This document shows, one piece after another, positions 28,400 through 39,240 of a DNA stretch of 64,000 nucleotides. Within the stretch, counting starts at the first letter, position 1. Each line of letters starts with the position of its first letter. A model generated the notes under the pieces. It ran no database searches. It worked only from the letters and a program-made list of their open reading frames with translations, and had not been told where the DNA came from. Both the position numbers and the translations under genes were made by a program. The DNA comes from Prorocentrum cordatum (taxonomy: Eukaryota; Sar; Dinophyceae; Prorocentrales; Prorocentraceae), in contig CAUYUJ010003014.1 of NCBI GenBank assembly GCA_963575745.1, positions 115,001-179,000 of the forward strand, given 5' to 3'.

Positions 28400-30115
28400 G
28401 GGGCTGCGATCTGTGAAACTGTCGCCACTTTCGAGGCCTGCTGGGGGGCCCAGCACAGTGAGGGCCACGGGCGGACCCAAATTAGACCTCGCCGTCCCTG
28501 GGGGGCGGCGATCTGCGAAACTGTCGCCATTTTCGAGGCCTGCTGGGGGGCCCAGCACAGTGAGGGCCACGGGCGGGCCCAAATTAGACCTCGCCATCCC
28601 TGGGGGGCTGCGATCTGCGAAACCGTCGCCATTTTCGAGGCCTGCTGGGGGGCCCAGCACAGTGACGGCCACGGGCGGGGACCTCGCCGTCCCTGGGGGG
28701 CTGCGATCTGCGAAGCTGTCGCCATTTTCGAGGCCTGCTGGGGGGCCCAGCACAGTGAGGGCCACGGGCGGAAAATTAGACCTCGCCATCCCTGGGGGGC
28801 TGCGATCTGCGAAACTGTCGCCATTTTCGAGGCCTGCTGGGGGGCCCAGCACAGTGAGGGCCACGGGCGGATTCAAATTAGACCTCGCCATCCCTGGGGG
28901 GCTGCGATCTGCGAAACTGTCGCCATTTTCGAGGCCTGCTGGGGGGCCCAGCACAGTGAGGGCCACGCGCGGATTCAAATTAGACCTCGCCATCCCTGGG
29001 GGGCTGCGATCTGCGAAACTGTCGCCATTTTCGAGGCCTGCTGGGGGCCCAGCACAGTGAGGGCCACGGGCGGACCCAAATTAGACCTCGCCATCCCTGG
29101 GGGGCTGCGATCTGTGAAACTGTCGCCACTTTCGAGGCCTGCTGGGGGGCCCAGCACAGTGACGCCACGGCGGACCCAAATTAGACCTCGCCATCCCTGG
29201 GGGGCTGCGATCTGTGAAACTGTCGCCACTTTCGAGGCCTGCTGGGGGGCCCAGCACAGTGACGCCACGCGCGGACCCAAATTAGACCTCGCCATCCCTG
29301 GGGGGCTGCGATCTGTGAAACTGTCGCCACTTTCGAGGCCTGCTGGGGGGCCCAGCACAGTGACGCCACGGGCGGACCAAATTAGACCTCGCCATCCCTG
29401 GGGGGCTGCGATCTGTGAAACTGTCGCCACTTTCGAGGCCTGCTGGGGGCCCGCACAGTGACGCCACGGGTCCCAAATTAGACCTCGCCATCCCTGGGGG
29501 GCTGCGATCTGTGAAACTGTCGCCACTTTCGAGGCCTGCTGGGGGGCCCAGCACAGTGACGCCACGGCGGACCCAAATTAGACCTCGCCATCCCTGGGGG
29601 GCTGCGATCTGTGAAACTGTCGCCACTTTCGAGGCCTGCTGGGGGGCCCAGCACAGTGACCCACCGCAGACCAAATTAGACCTCGCCATCCCTGGGGGGC
29701 TGCGATCTGTGAAACTGTCGCCACTTTCGAGGCCTGCTGGGGGGCCCAGCACAGTGACGCCACGGGCGATTCAAATTAGACCTCGCCATCCCTGGGGGGC
29801 TGCGATCTGTGAAACTGTCGCCACTTTCGAGGCCTGCTGGGGGGCCCAGCACAGTGACGCCACGGGCGGATTCAAATTAGACCTCGCCATCCCTGGGGGG
29901 CTGCGATCTGTGAAACTGTCGCCACTTTCGAGGCCTGCTGGGGGGCCCAGCACAGTGACGCCACGGGCGGACCCAAATTAGACCTCGCCATCCCTGGGGG
30001 GCTGCGATCTGTGAAACTGTCGCCACTTTCGAGGCCTGCTGGGGGGCCCAGCACAGTGACGCCACGGGCGGACCCAAATTAGACCTCGCCATCCCTGGGG
30101 GGCTGCGATCTGAGA
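28400..30115. repeat. ~101-bp tandem array (satellite-like), about 17 units
   Basis: GCGATCTG recurs at 28406, 28508, 28610, 28703, 28802, 28904, 29006, 29107, 29207, 29308 and so on to about 30105. Units are 100-102 bp with a few of 93-99 bp. Each holds TTTCGAGGCCTGCTGGGG, GCCCAGCACAGTGA and AAATTAGACCTCGCCATCCC. Two subtypes are seen. The left units (28508-29050) have GCGAAACTGTCGCCATTTTC and GTGAGGGCC. The others have GTGAAACTGTCGCCACTTTC and GTGACGCC. Long open frames here are by-products. Confidence 0.95.
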
Positions 30116-31620
30116 TCCCCGCTTTCGCAGTGGTTAGGGTTGCTCAGGGATTGCAACTGTCCTTGTCCTGAAGCCAGTTTCCTGCGAGTCTCCCGAATTC
30201 CGTCTGCAGACATATGTCACCCTCGCTCCGTCATCGCCCCCCTTATAAAGTGTGCTAAACTATGTGCGCCCCGCGTTTGCGCAGGGGTTGGGTACGTCGC
30301 CAGGGTAATTTGTTTTTGTCGACCGTATTGTGGGGGCACCCGCTGTTTTAGGTCGTTTCAGCGAATGCGCCGAAGCAGGGGTCCGAAACCAACCTGTGAC
30401 CATGGAAAGTATCTCAGAGATTTCGGATGTTTGGGGTTCTACAGTGGTTTGGTGTTCGTTCCGAGTTTCGCGCCGTAGGCCGCTGCTCTTGCATCTGGGT
30501 CTGGCCGCTCATGTTTGTGCATTAGATGTGTCTGACATTTGGGCATCGTTGTAGTTAGTCATCCACGCCGTTCACGGAAGAATTTGTTCGCCTTGGGCCT
30601 CGCACGCAATCCAGAGGAGGGCGTGTGATTATCAATCATCGCGTCGATCATGCAACGATCGATGTCCGTTGATGTTGCCAGTTTTCTCATCCGTGCCAGT
30701 CGTCATCTCTGTTTGATCTCTCGTCACGCCTGCCCCTGACCCCTGGAGATGATTGTAGCTTGCCCGCCAGATGTCAGTTTCATGCCCCGTCTCGCGCTCT
30801 CGGTTGCCATCCCTCTCATATTTGCCCCTCGCCAGTCCCTTGCTGCTTCTTCTTCTCCCCGTGGCCCTTCCCACTCGCCCCCCTCCCGTCCACTGCCCCG
30901 CCCAACCTTCTCTTTTCAACCTCTTGCCCCTCGTGCATGGCGGGCGTTTGGAATCGGTCGCGGCGGGCGGTTGTCTTCTGCCATGCGGTCGCCGAGAGCG
31001 TTTGGGCGCGAAGTGGATAAGCCGTGCTCGACTGGTAGCGGGGGCGCAGCGCCGCTGGGCGCGTCTGCGCCGTCCTTTCTTAGGAGGGGCGCTGTGGCAA
31101 CTTGTGGTCGCAATCTATCTCTTGCAGGGCCGTCGCTTCAAAATGATATCGCTCGTCTGGTTCTCGCATGGTCAATTCGTGCCCCAGCCTATGATATTGG
31201 ATTTTTGATTACTCGAAAGATAGATTCTGCGCGACAGGATAATTCGAAACCGACCCCAAACATACATCAAACATGACGTTGCGTAATCTCGAACTCACGA
31301 CTTAAAGCCCAAATCGAACCCATCAACGTATGCAACCGAAGCCCGCGTACCCGACCTGTGTCTTCGGCAGCTGCGGCCGGCGAGAGCGGCTGGCGGAGCG
31401 GCCGCCTCGTCGGCGGGGTGCAGGGGGGAGGTGGATCGAATTCCGAGCCTGAAGCTAGCAGGGCACGGAGCGGTCGTTGAGGACTCCCCACTCGGGCCTC
31501 CTGGGCTCGTGCCAGAGTTGCCCCGGTTTGCACGCAGCTCGAGATTTTCTCGGATTGCATTCTGTCCCATGATGTGGAGATGCTCGTCCAGCTTTCTCCT
31601 GGAGCAGCAGTAATCCCACA
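30116..31620. other. no gene recognised
   Basis: Mixed-composition intergenic DNA, with a pyrimidine-rich stretch on plus at 30840-30940. No RNA gene or repeat family was identified. Confidence 0.5.
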
Positions 31621-32361
31621 TCAAGCGGTTCCAGGATATTCACCGATCACATGGGCGCCAGACTGGGCCCTACCCGGACCAGGTCTGCACCGGATAATTC
31701 GGGTGCCCAACGGGGGGCGGTCTTTATGAAGGTCGGGTCGAGACCCGTGCGTCGAGCATCGAAGCCACTCAGCGTTTTCGGACCATGTTGTGCCTCCTGG
31801 CGTGCTCTCGTCGCCACAGGTGGGGTCGCTTCGACATGTTGGCCATAACTCATCCCAGGGCTTGTCCAGGAGGCAGTCTTTTTTCCAAAAACAGCATGGA
31901 GGGAGGATCGGGGATTGGCCCAGATCGCTTTGCGCCGTGAGCAGAATCACGTCGTCGGCAGGTTGTCTGAGGTCTTCGCCTTTGGGGGGCTCTTGCCAGG
32001 AATGCAACACACATGTGGGACAGTAGCGGCTTGGGGGGTTGGGACCCATGGGCTCTGCAGAAGCGGCAGATTGCGCGATGGAAGAGGTCGGGGGTTGGGC
32101 TTGTGAGTCTAGAGCTCCACGGGGCCTCTGACTCCAGCAAAAATCTAGGTATGGGGCCCAGGACGGATGGAGGAGGAGGGTGCCTCTCCCGCTCGCAGGT
32201 GCCAGTCCCTTCAGGGAGCCCTTGGGGCAGTGGTGAGGAGGAGGAGCAGGAGGGGGACGACGAGGAGGACGTGGACGACGAGCCGAACGACTTCGAGCGA
32301 CGCCGAGCGACGAGGATGACGACAACAACCACGAGGGAGGGCGGCTTGAGCAGCTGAGCAC
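31621..32361 (-). CDS. possible ORF, unknown protein
   Basis: A 246-codon minus frame whose C half is moderately protein-like: RYCPTCVLHSWQEPPKGEDL, RQPADDVILLTAQSDLGQSP, CCFWKKDCLLDKPWDELWPT and CRSDPTCGDESTPGGTTWSE. The N third is Ser/Arg/Pro-rich and probably not coding. On plus the same DNA encodes an acidic run (EEEEQEGDDEEDVDDEPNDF, about 32238-32300), so the coding strand is uncertain. Confidence 0.2.
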   Translation of the reverse strand: MLSCSSRPPSWLLSSSSSLGVARSRSARRPRPPRRPPPAPPPHHCPKGSLKGLAPASGRGTLLLHPSWAPYLDFCWSQRPRGALDSQAQPPTSSIAQSAASAEPMGPNPPSRYCPTCVLHSWQEPPKGEDLRQPADDVILLTAQSDLGQSPILPPCCFWKKDCLLDKPWDELWPTCRSDPTCGDESTPGGTTWSENAEWLRCSTHGSRPDLHKDRPPLGTRIIRCRPGPGRAQSGAHVIGEYPGTA

Positions 32362-32694
32362 CGCCCAGATTGCACTGGCGCCCAGCCAGCCTCGGGATGC
32401 TTCGGGGCTGGCCCGGTCCGGACGTGGCTTCTGCGGACTTGGACTGGCCTCGGGCTCGGCGCTGGCACGGCCGGGCCGCTGGGGGGGGGGAAGGCCCAGG
32501 CCGAGGCCCAGACGGCTCGACAGAGTCCAGACGGCAGACTGTGCGCCATGCTTGTGGTAATCCAGGTTTCCTAGATGGGATTAATGTATTATTAGGAAAA
32601 TCCTGGAGGCCTCGCGCGGCGCGTAATAGTAGTATGAGCTAGTCCATTTGTCAGTTCCGTAAGCTATGGGTCGACGTTCGCGCGGCGATGCTCT

Positions 32695-32792
32695 GGAGTC
32701 AGTCCGACGTAAATCCGACGTACACCTGACGTAGTCCGACGTGAACCCGACGTGGATCCGACGTGGATCCGACGTACATCGGGTCTCCAGTT
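32695..32792. repeat. TCCGACGT minisatellite
   Basis: About seven imperfect 10-13-bp units such as TCCGACGTGGA and TCCGACGTAC. The array directly precedes a foldback copy. Confidence 0.75.
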
Positions 32793-32802
32793 GCCGCGCG
32801 AC

Positions 32803-33016
32803 GCCTCCAGGAGTAGATGAAATCGGAGGATCGCGCCGTATCGTCGATGCATCGGCGATGCGAATCGATGTGGAGCCCTATTATTTCCACGCTGGCGTCC
32901 TCTGTGCGTCGCCGACGTCGCCGATGCATCGCCGATGCATCGGCGATGTATCGCCGATGTCTCGGCGATGCGGCGCGATCCTCCGACCCCGTCTACTCCG
33001 ACCCCCTCTACGAGGC
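32803..33016. repeat. foldback/MITE-like element, copy 1 (214 bp)
   Basis: Bounded by GCCTCC on the left and GAGGC on the right, with inverted CGGAGGATCGCGCC arms. The inner part is made of CGCCGATGCATCGGCGATG-type short palindromes. It has the same architecture as 33103-33415 and 61800-62025 but is the most diverged copy. Confidence 0.7.
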
Positions 33017-33102
33017 CTCTACATTAAGGCCGAGGCCTCAGAATCCAGACGGCAGACTGTGCGCAATGCTTGAGATAAGTACAGAGGAAATGATCATTCT
33101 AA

Positions 33103-33415
33103 GCCTCCCAAATGGGGTCCGAGCAGATGGGGTCGGAGGATCGCGCGGCGTCGCCGATGCATCGCCGATGCATCGCCGATAAGGCTCGATGTAGAGTCCG
33201 ATTTTCTCTACGCCGATGGCGCCGATGCGTCTCCAGGGTCGCCGATGCATCGCCGATGATGCGGTTCGATGTAGAGTCCGATTTTCTCCACGCCGATGGC
33301 GCCGATGCGACGCCAGCGTCGCCGATGCATCGCCGATGGATCGGCGATGGACCGCCGATGCATAAGCAATACGGCGCGATCCTCCGACCCCATTTGTCGG
33401 ACCCATCTAGGAGGC
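33103..33415. repeat. foldback/MITE-like element, copy 2 (313 bp)
   Basis: The left arm contains ATGGGGTCGGAGGATCGCGC and the right arm GCGCGATCCTCCGACCCCAT, which are perfect reverse complements. The interior has a duplicated block (GATTTTCTCYACGCCGATGG twice) and many CGCCGATGCATCG units, making this copy about 90-100 bp longer than the others. Confidence 0.8.
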
Positions 33416-33849
33416 CTCCTAGTCGTCGAAGAGCAAGAAGCTATGGTAATGATGCGTTTCAGGATTCCCCTGTTTTCCTGCTGTGCCGCACGGCCAGAGA
33501 CGAGCGGCCGAGGACGAACGGTGTGGCCGAGGGCCGCCAGAATGCCTGGAACTCTTGGGACGCCTCCTGAGCCCATCGCCCGAGTGTTTGCTTTGGGTGG
33601 AGCGCACAGGGTGAAATCTGGAATGCCGTTTCGATTGATTTTCGAGGCTTGAATCTGCAAAAGGTGAATCACAAGACGGATTGATTTTCGAGGTGCAGAA
33701 ACCCATGTGAGCCCTCCACCCTAAGAAAATGCTCAGATCGCACCATGGCATTCTTCTCGCCCTGCCTCGTCCTCTGCGGACGCGACGCAGCGCTGAGCCG
33801 AGCGTGACCCGCCCTCGGGGCCACTGCGGCCCGCTGGGACCTGGCCGCC

Positions 33850-33990
33850 CGCGCGCCACCGCGAGGCCCATGCGGACAGCCTGCTGCTTCTCGGGCACGT
33901 CCGCCTCGCGGTGCCCGACGCGGAGGCCGCCCGGAGGTTCTACGCGGAAGGCCAGCGGCCTTCCGCCGCCGACGGCGCGGCCGTCGTCAC
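33850..33990 (+). CDS. VOC/glyoxalase-like fragment (possible exon)
   Basis: Plus frame reads SLLLLGHVRLAVPDAEAARR followed by FYAEGQ. The pattern L-G-H-V-x-L-x-V-P-D-x-x-x-A-x-x-F-Y is the first beta-alpha unit of vicinal-oxygen-chelate (glyoxalase/bleomycin resistance) domains, with His as the usual metal ligand. Only about 30 residues are recognisable, and downstream the frame becomes Ala/Gly/Arg-rich. It could be one exon of a VOC protein. No splice sites are certain. Confidence 0.4.
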
Positions 33991-34220
33991 CCCGGCACAG
34001 TCAACCCGCACTGAAAGGATGAGCGATTTTCCGAGGCTGCTCCGAGTGTCTCGAGGAGCGTCGGGGGGGCGTCACCCTCGCCGACAGCCCCACATCGACC
34101 CCCGTCGCGGGCAGCCACCGCGTGCCGAAGGCGCTCCGACCCCCGTCGCGGCGCGACGACGAGGCGAGGTTGACCCCCGTCGGGGAGGTACCCCCCCACA
34201 CTCATTAAGAAACCCTGAGT

Positions 34221-34355
34221 ACCCTTGCATCTCTCCCTTTCGGCCATCCTTGGCCGCTTTCGCTGGCCGCGCCCCGCTCACAAAGTTTCGACATGGACCT
34301 CCATCAAAGCTCTTGCATCCTTCTCGTGCTTCATTTTTGTACGGGCTGACTGTAC
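34221..34355. repeat. dispersed repeat family 1, copy a
   Basis: About 135 bp similar to 37530-37663. Shared blocks include ACCCTTGCAT, TTGGCCGCTTTCGCTGGCCG (TTGG and CGTT variants) and GACTGTAC at the right end. Confidence 0.7.
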
Positions 34356-34471
34356 GGTCGAAGCGGGTGCGGAAAGAGCTCGGGAGCCCTCAAACGGTTT
34401 GGTGACTCCACCGCGTGGTGAGTCAGCGGGGGCTCGCGGCCACCACACGGTTTTTGGGACTCGGGTCTTTC

Positions 34472-34593
34472 TGCGAGGACGTCTCGGGCGAGTGGGGCCT
34501 CCAGGCTCCCGAAGCATTGCGGTGACGGACCGCGCGGTGAGGTCTCTTAGGATTTCGAGGTCACCGCGCGGACCGTCACCACACGGTGTTGGG
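34472..34593. repeat. dispersed repeat family 2, copy a
   Basis: Similar to 60431-60531. Shared blocks include CGAGGATGTCTCGGGCGA (one mismatch), GGGCCTCCA, GACCGYGCGGTGAGG and TCACCACACGG. Confidence 0.65.
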
Positions 34594-34734
34594 ACACCCA
34601 AGGAATAACCGCATGCCGATGATAATAAAGGGACCCCCCCCCTTCAGTGTTTAGAGTTGATTATCGTCGCCCTATACAAAATTCAAATTGGGCGGCGAGC
34701 GCTGAGGCCGAACTTCATTATCACCTCGAAACGC

Positions 34735-34796
34735 TATGTTGAGATAGCAACATCAAGCGATGTTGATATAGCAACATCAAGCGAAGCGATCACACT
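34735..34796. repeat. 24-bp tandem duplication
   Basis: GTTGAGATAGCAACATCAAGC / GTTGATATAGCAACATCAAG in tandem (quoted in part), with a third partial unit. Confidence 0.6.
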
Positions 34797-34860
34797 TTTT
34801 CAGGATGTGTCAAGCGAAACCAATAATTTTGGGAGGCAGACTCAAACGAAACGAGCAATG

Positions 34861-35015
34861 TTCTTATTATTCTTCTACTTTCCTCTTCTTCTTTTATATT
34901 TCTATCTGTCCTCACGCTCGCCTGAACTTTTTTATCCCTGGGGTTGATTATCCATGGAAAATGAAGCACATGAGCTACCCTACACGAGCACTTAAAACAT
35001 CAATTTTCATAAAGC
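34861..35015. repeat. AT-rich direct repeat, copy a
   Basis: About 155 bp repeated at 35097-35251. Shared blocks include TTCTTCTTTTATATTTCT, CACGCTCGCCTGAACTTTTT and GGGGTTGATTATCCATGGAA. Its AT-rich composition contrasts with the GC-rich surroundings. Confidence 0.85.
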
Positions 35016-35096
35016 GTTTGTAAATTAAAATTGATAGATTTGGAACTTTGGATTTTTCCTTTCTTCGTCCTCTTCTTATTCTCCTCTTCTTCTTCT

Positions 35097-35251
35097 TTCT
35101 TATTGTTCTTCTACTGTATTCTTCTTCTTTTATATTTCTCTCTGTCCCCACGCTCGCCTGAACTTTTTTATCTCTGGGGTTGATTATCCATGGAAATTGA
35201 GGCACATGAGCTACCCTACACGAGCACTTACAAAAAACAGTTTTCATGAGA
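35097..35251. repeat. AT-rich direct repeat, copy b
   Basis: Second copy of 34861-35015, offset about 236 bp. GAGCTACCCTACACGAGCAC is identical in both. No gene was recognised in or between the copies. Confidence 0.85.
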
Positions 35252-37525
35252 GATAAGCCATTGTTGAGGATATTTCTATGAAAACTAAACGCCAAGGATG
35301 TCTCAAAACGTGCTCGGCTTGGTCTCCTCTTGATCATCTCTTACTTCGAGATTATGCTGAGGTCTGCTGGGCTACTTTTACTATCTCTCCCTGAACCCCG
35401 AACTTTATTATCCCCTAGTGTTTATTCTCACGGGCATGAGGTTAGGGACGAAGACCGACAGTTTTTTTACACCGGACGTTTTCCCCGCTTTCGGGCCCCA
35501 GGACCATCACAGATCGACCCGGCTCCAGAAATGCAGCAGAAAGATTGGGTCTAGGGTTCCAGTCGTTATTGGCATTTTTGGCCTTGGGCGGTAACAGGCC
35601 CCGAGGCCCGCACCTTTTATCATCTCAGGGGGGCGCTTGCCAGGTACTTCCGGCAGGCGGGGCACAGAGCGATAGGCTTTGACATCGCATTGCAAAATCA
35701 CGAGGGTCTAGAGCTCCAGTCGTTCTTTATACGCGGTGCTGCAATTCTGTCGCAATGTCGGAGCTCACTCTGTTTCGCCGCGGGCGTTGTCATTTGAGAC
35801 GCTGGCTCGCCTGCCCAGCAGCGGCCGCTGTCGGGTCTCGGCCATGTGCTGTTGGGCGGCATATCTTTTTTGTCCGTGCCCACTACGGGCGGGCCAATCG
35901 TCGTCGTCACCAGCCCCAGACCTCCGACGACGTGTTTCCATTCCGCTCCCAGAAGCTTTTCCTATGGGTATCGGCCTCCTGTGACCGACTGCGGGTCCCT
36001 CGGGGCCTTCAAAAGTGCACACGGGGCCAAAGGTTGGCCCCACGGGGAAGCGGTCGAGACATCTGAGCCCTTCGGAGTGAAGAACAGTTCGTCATCGCCG
36101 TCGTGGTTTCGGGGGGGTCCTGCTGCCGCGGCTGGGCGCAGCTCGGAAAGCTGGAGGCCAGAGCCGTTTTGCGTTCTTCAGTCCTCCTTGGGCCTCTGGG
36201 GGGCCTTTGGATGGCGTCCAGGAGGCGGGACGGTGGCGTCCAGGAGGAACCAATTTCCCGAAAAGCGCAGTCGTCTGCCTGTCGTTTCAAGTTCTTTTCG
36301 CACCCTGAGGCAGCCGTTCTCTGGCCCCGGGTGTCTCAGGGACGAAACAGATTGCCTTAGGGATAGGATTTGGGGGGCCCACACAGTGAACAAAGTACGG
36401 CGTCGAGGTCTAAGACGGCGACGATACCGATGCCCTCTCGAGTGCCGCGCAAGCGCCGTGGGCGAGGGAGCGCATCCAACGCCATCAAGGCTGGGCCCAG
36501 ATCTTGGTAAACGTGACCTCCTGGCCTGGCCTTGGAGCCGATCTCCATCAAGAGCCACGATCTGATACAGTCAAGACGCTTAAGTAAGGAAGTAAGGACC
36601 GCTTTGGGCTCAGGAGGGGCTCAGGTAGTCGGGCCGTTCCTTAATTTTCTGTAGTGTCAGCTGTCTGTGGCCTAGGCCCGCCGTGGCCAGAAAAGCCGAT
36701 TTGTTCCATATTATGCCTTCCTTCTCGTATCACGATGACTGCACCTAGTTTAAGGCCCGAAGAGGCGCTCTCCCTCATCAGCTGCCTGCATGTCAGACGC
36801 CTTACGTAGAACATCTGGGGAGCCCTTTCTGCCCCGACAGCTATTGGTGGATCACTCGGCGCCCAGATGATGGCTTCGGATAACCTCCGGTAGCCAGAAA
36901 GCTTCCGATAGCTTCTATCAGCCTCGCGGGGCAGAGAAGGTCGCGCGTGCATTTGACAGGACACGGCCGAGCGCGAGAGAGTCTCGACGTGGAGGCCAGA
37001 GGGTTCCGTGAGCCTTTCTCTCTTGTTTGATCGCGCGCCTTCTTGCGCTCGCAGGCGCCAGATCTTTACCATGGTTGTGCAAGGCTCGCGGCATCCCCTG
37101 ACTCCCCAGACGACAAGCACAACACAGCATGCTGCATAAACATACGGTACGTTCGTGTGGTGTCGACCGGCGGCGACCCCGCCGCTGGCGTTCGATGTTG
37201 AACGCCGCCGGCGACCCAGAATCGGTCGATGTTGAACGATCTGACGTTTCGGAAACGGCCGATCGTTCAAGGCTGAACGATCCCCGCCGTGTCAGGAACC
37301 AACGCTGGGTTCGACACGGCGCGAACCTACGGTAAGCTTTCGGAAGTCCGCACGGACTCCGGAGTTCCGCGCCAGACCCCCCCTGGCGGCGCCAGCGGGG
37401 CGCAGCCTGCAACAGCTCGCCCTCTCCCGCTCCCAGCCTCGCTCTCAACGTGCCTTGCCCCAGCCGCGGGGAGGGGTCCTATAGGGTACATTCAACCAGC
37501 ATGGTAAGGATGGGCATCTTCCCAA
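35252..37525. other. no gene recognised
   Basis: GC-moderate intergenic DNA. 35817-35895 resembles 41552-41632 (both hold TCCGTGCCCA before a CGGGCG). 37190-37275 has three related GATGTTGAACG / GGCTGAACGATC motifs. Open frames are short and overlapping. Confidence 0.45.
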
Positions 37526-37529
37526 GGGC

Positions 37530-37663
37530 ACCCTTGCATAATTGCCTCCTCGGTCCATCCTCGGCCACTTTCGTTGGCCGCGCCTCGCTCGAAAAGCTCC
37601 GAAATGGTCTTCCAAGGCCCTTGCGTCCTTGTCGCTCATCCGCACTACACGGGTTGACTGTAC
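37530..37663. repeat. dispersed repeat family 1, copy b
   Basis: Counterpart of 34221-34355 in the same orientation. It is followed directly by repeat family 3 copy a. Confidence 0.7.
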
Positions 37664-37725
37664 CACGGCTGGGTGGGACGGGCCAGGGGCCGTCGGGGGC
37701 CACCAAGGACCACGGGCCGAGCGAC

Positions 37726-37860
37726 AAGGGGGGATAGGGAAAGGGGGAGTTACGAACTCTGCCACATGCAGCTGGTTTCGGCTCCGCCGCCAGGCCCTTT
37801 CCTCGATGCATGGACGCCTCCCGGCGCCGGGAGGCGCTGGGAAACTCAGCCACGCGAGCC
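37726..37860. repeat. dispersed repeat family 3, copy a
   Basis: Begins AAGGGGGGATAGGGAAAGGG, then GTTACGAACTCTGCC, GCAGCTGGTTTCGGCTCCGC, TTCCTCGATGCATGG and GGCGCCGGGAGGCGC. Related copies are at 41891, 42438 and 59709. Confidence 0.8.
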
Positions 37861-37869
37861 GATCCTTTG

Positions 37870-39240
37870 CCCTGGCCAATGCTATCCCCCCCCCCCCCCC
37901 TGTCGTTCCCCCCGAAAGGACTGCGACGAGCGGCCGGACGGCCTCGTGCCGCGGGGGGGCCGCGAGCGAGCGGCAGGGCTGTAGCCGGAGCGCCCGGCCA
38001 CGCGCGGAGGCCCCGCGGGGCCGCGAGCGGCAGTGCCGAGCCCTATAGGGAGCCTGCCCAGCACGCCAGGGGCCGCGAGGGGCCACGACGGGGGGCCACG
38101 CTGCAGCCGAGCTGGCTGGGCCCGTGGAGGCCGCTGGGGCTACACCGCAAAAGCCTGGGGCACAGCAGCCCACGATTGTCTCTGTGGCCTTCTCGTGTGC
38201 CCCAGTCTTCTCAGGCGGGGTTTGGCGGCCGATTGTTTCGAGCGGATTTCATGCTACCCTTCCGCCCTCCTGCTCTCCCCCTTCCTCGTCGCCTTCCCCC
38301 CCTTTCGGCCCTGCCCGAGTTCCAGGCCGGGAAAGGCAGCCCAAGGATCGCCGCAGACGACCTCTACCAGAGACCAACGACCCCGTGAGTGGACGGTCGG
38401 TCGGATGGCGACGGGCGAAGTAGACGACGACGACGGCGGCGGCGGCGGCGGCCACGTGGACGCCGTAAGTGCCGGCGAGGCCTCGGCGCCCGCCTGCGGC
38501 CTTCCGGCGACGGGCCGCTGAGCGCCGTCGTGGGGCCCTCCGCCTTCCAGGCGATGCCCCGCTCCGCCCTGCGGGGGCGCCGGCGGCGCCGTCTGCCGAG
38601 GGCCTCCAGGCCGAGGCATGCCCGCGTCGAGTAACAGATACCTCAGCACAGCAGCCCAGTAGGAGCAAAGGTGGGTAGGGCATCTTGCACGGGCCATCGT
38701 GGTCGTCCGGAGCAAAAACGTGACCAGCATTTGAGGCGAGAGCACGATTCTTGTGATGAGTCGTTGCGATGTCCCAAGCGAAACGGCTTGCGGACTGGCT
38801 GCCGAACCGCGCGGTCTGAGGCTCCCCGTCCCCCTCTGTGCAACTCTTCTTTGGCCATTTCTACTTCGATGAGAACCCCTCTGGCGAAACGCTCTCAGGG
38901 AATCAGGACGGACGAGCATGGGCCATTTTCGGCCCTTGGGGTTCCTCGCCAGGCCCAAGAGGCCGTCGACAAATTTGCTCGGGATGAAGCACCGGTCCTG
39001 GGGAGAGGGTCGGGTTTTCTGGGGACCCTGTACAGTCGGACCGAGGTATAAGATCGAGGTCGGTTCGGGAAGGTCAGCCTAATGTAGGATGGCGATTGGT
39101 AAATGATCGGGGGTCGTGTTGCGTCGACGGCGCCCCGGAGGATGATTATAAAAACCCGGCCGCGGGTTGGGAAATTATTTTTTCAATCGTTCCCCCCCTG
39201 CCCCCTGCCGTCCTCGGGCGCGCGCCCGGACAGCCGACGG
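37870..39240. other. no reliable gene
   Basis: GC-rich, with a poly-C run (37889-37902), a GACGACGACGGCGGCGGC triplet run (38420-38450) and pyrimidine-rich parts. Frames are compositional. Confidence 0.45.

Larger units (their letters stand above)
32524..33075. repeat. direct repeat pair around a foldback element
   Basis: CCAGACGGCAGACTGTGCGC followed by VATGCTTG occurs at about 32526 and again at about 33044, in the same orientation. Between them lie a TCCGACGT minisatellite and one foldback element. Confidence 0.65.

Noticed and set aside
28266-30092. Apparent repeat protein (PSTVRATGG-type) on both strands
   Set aside because: It is the ~101-bp tandem array. Frames break when unit length departs from a multiple of three, and both strands are equally open.
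30128-30142. GGTTAGGGTTGC as telomeric repeat
   Set aside because: A single TTAGGG-like word, not a tandem array.
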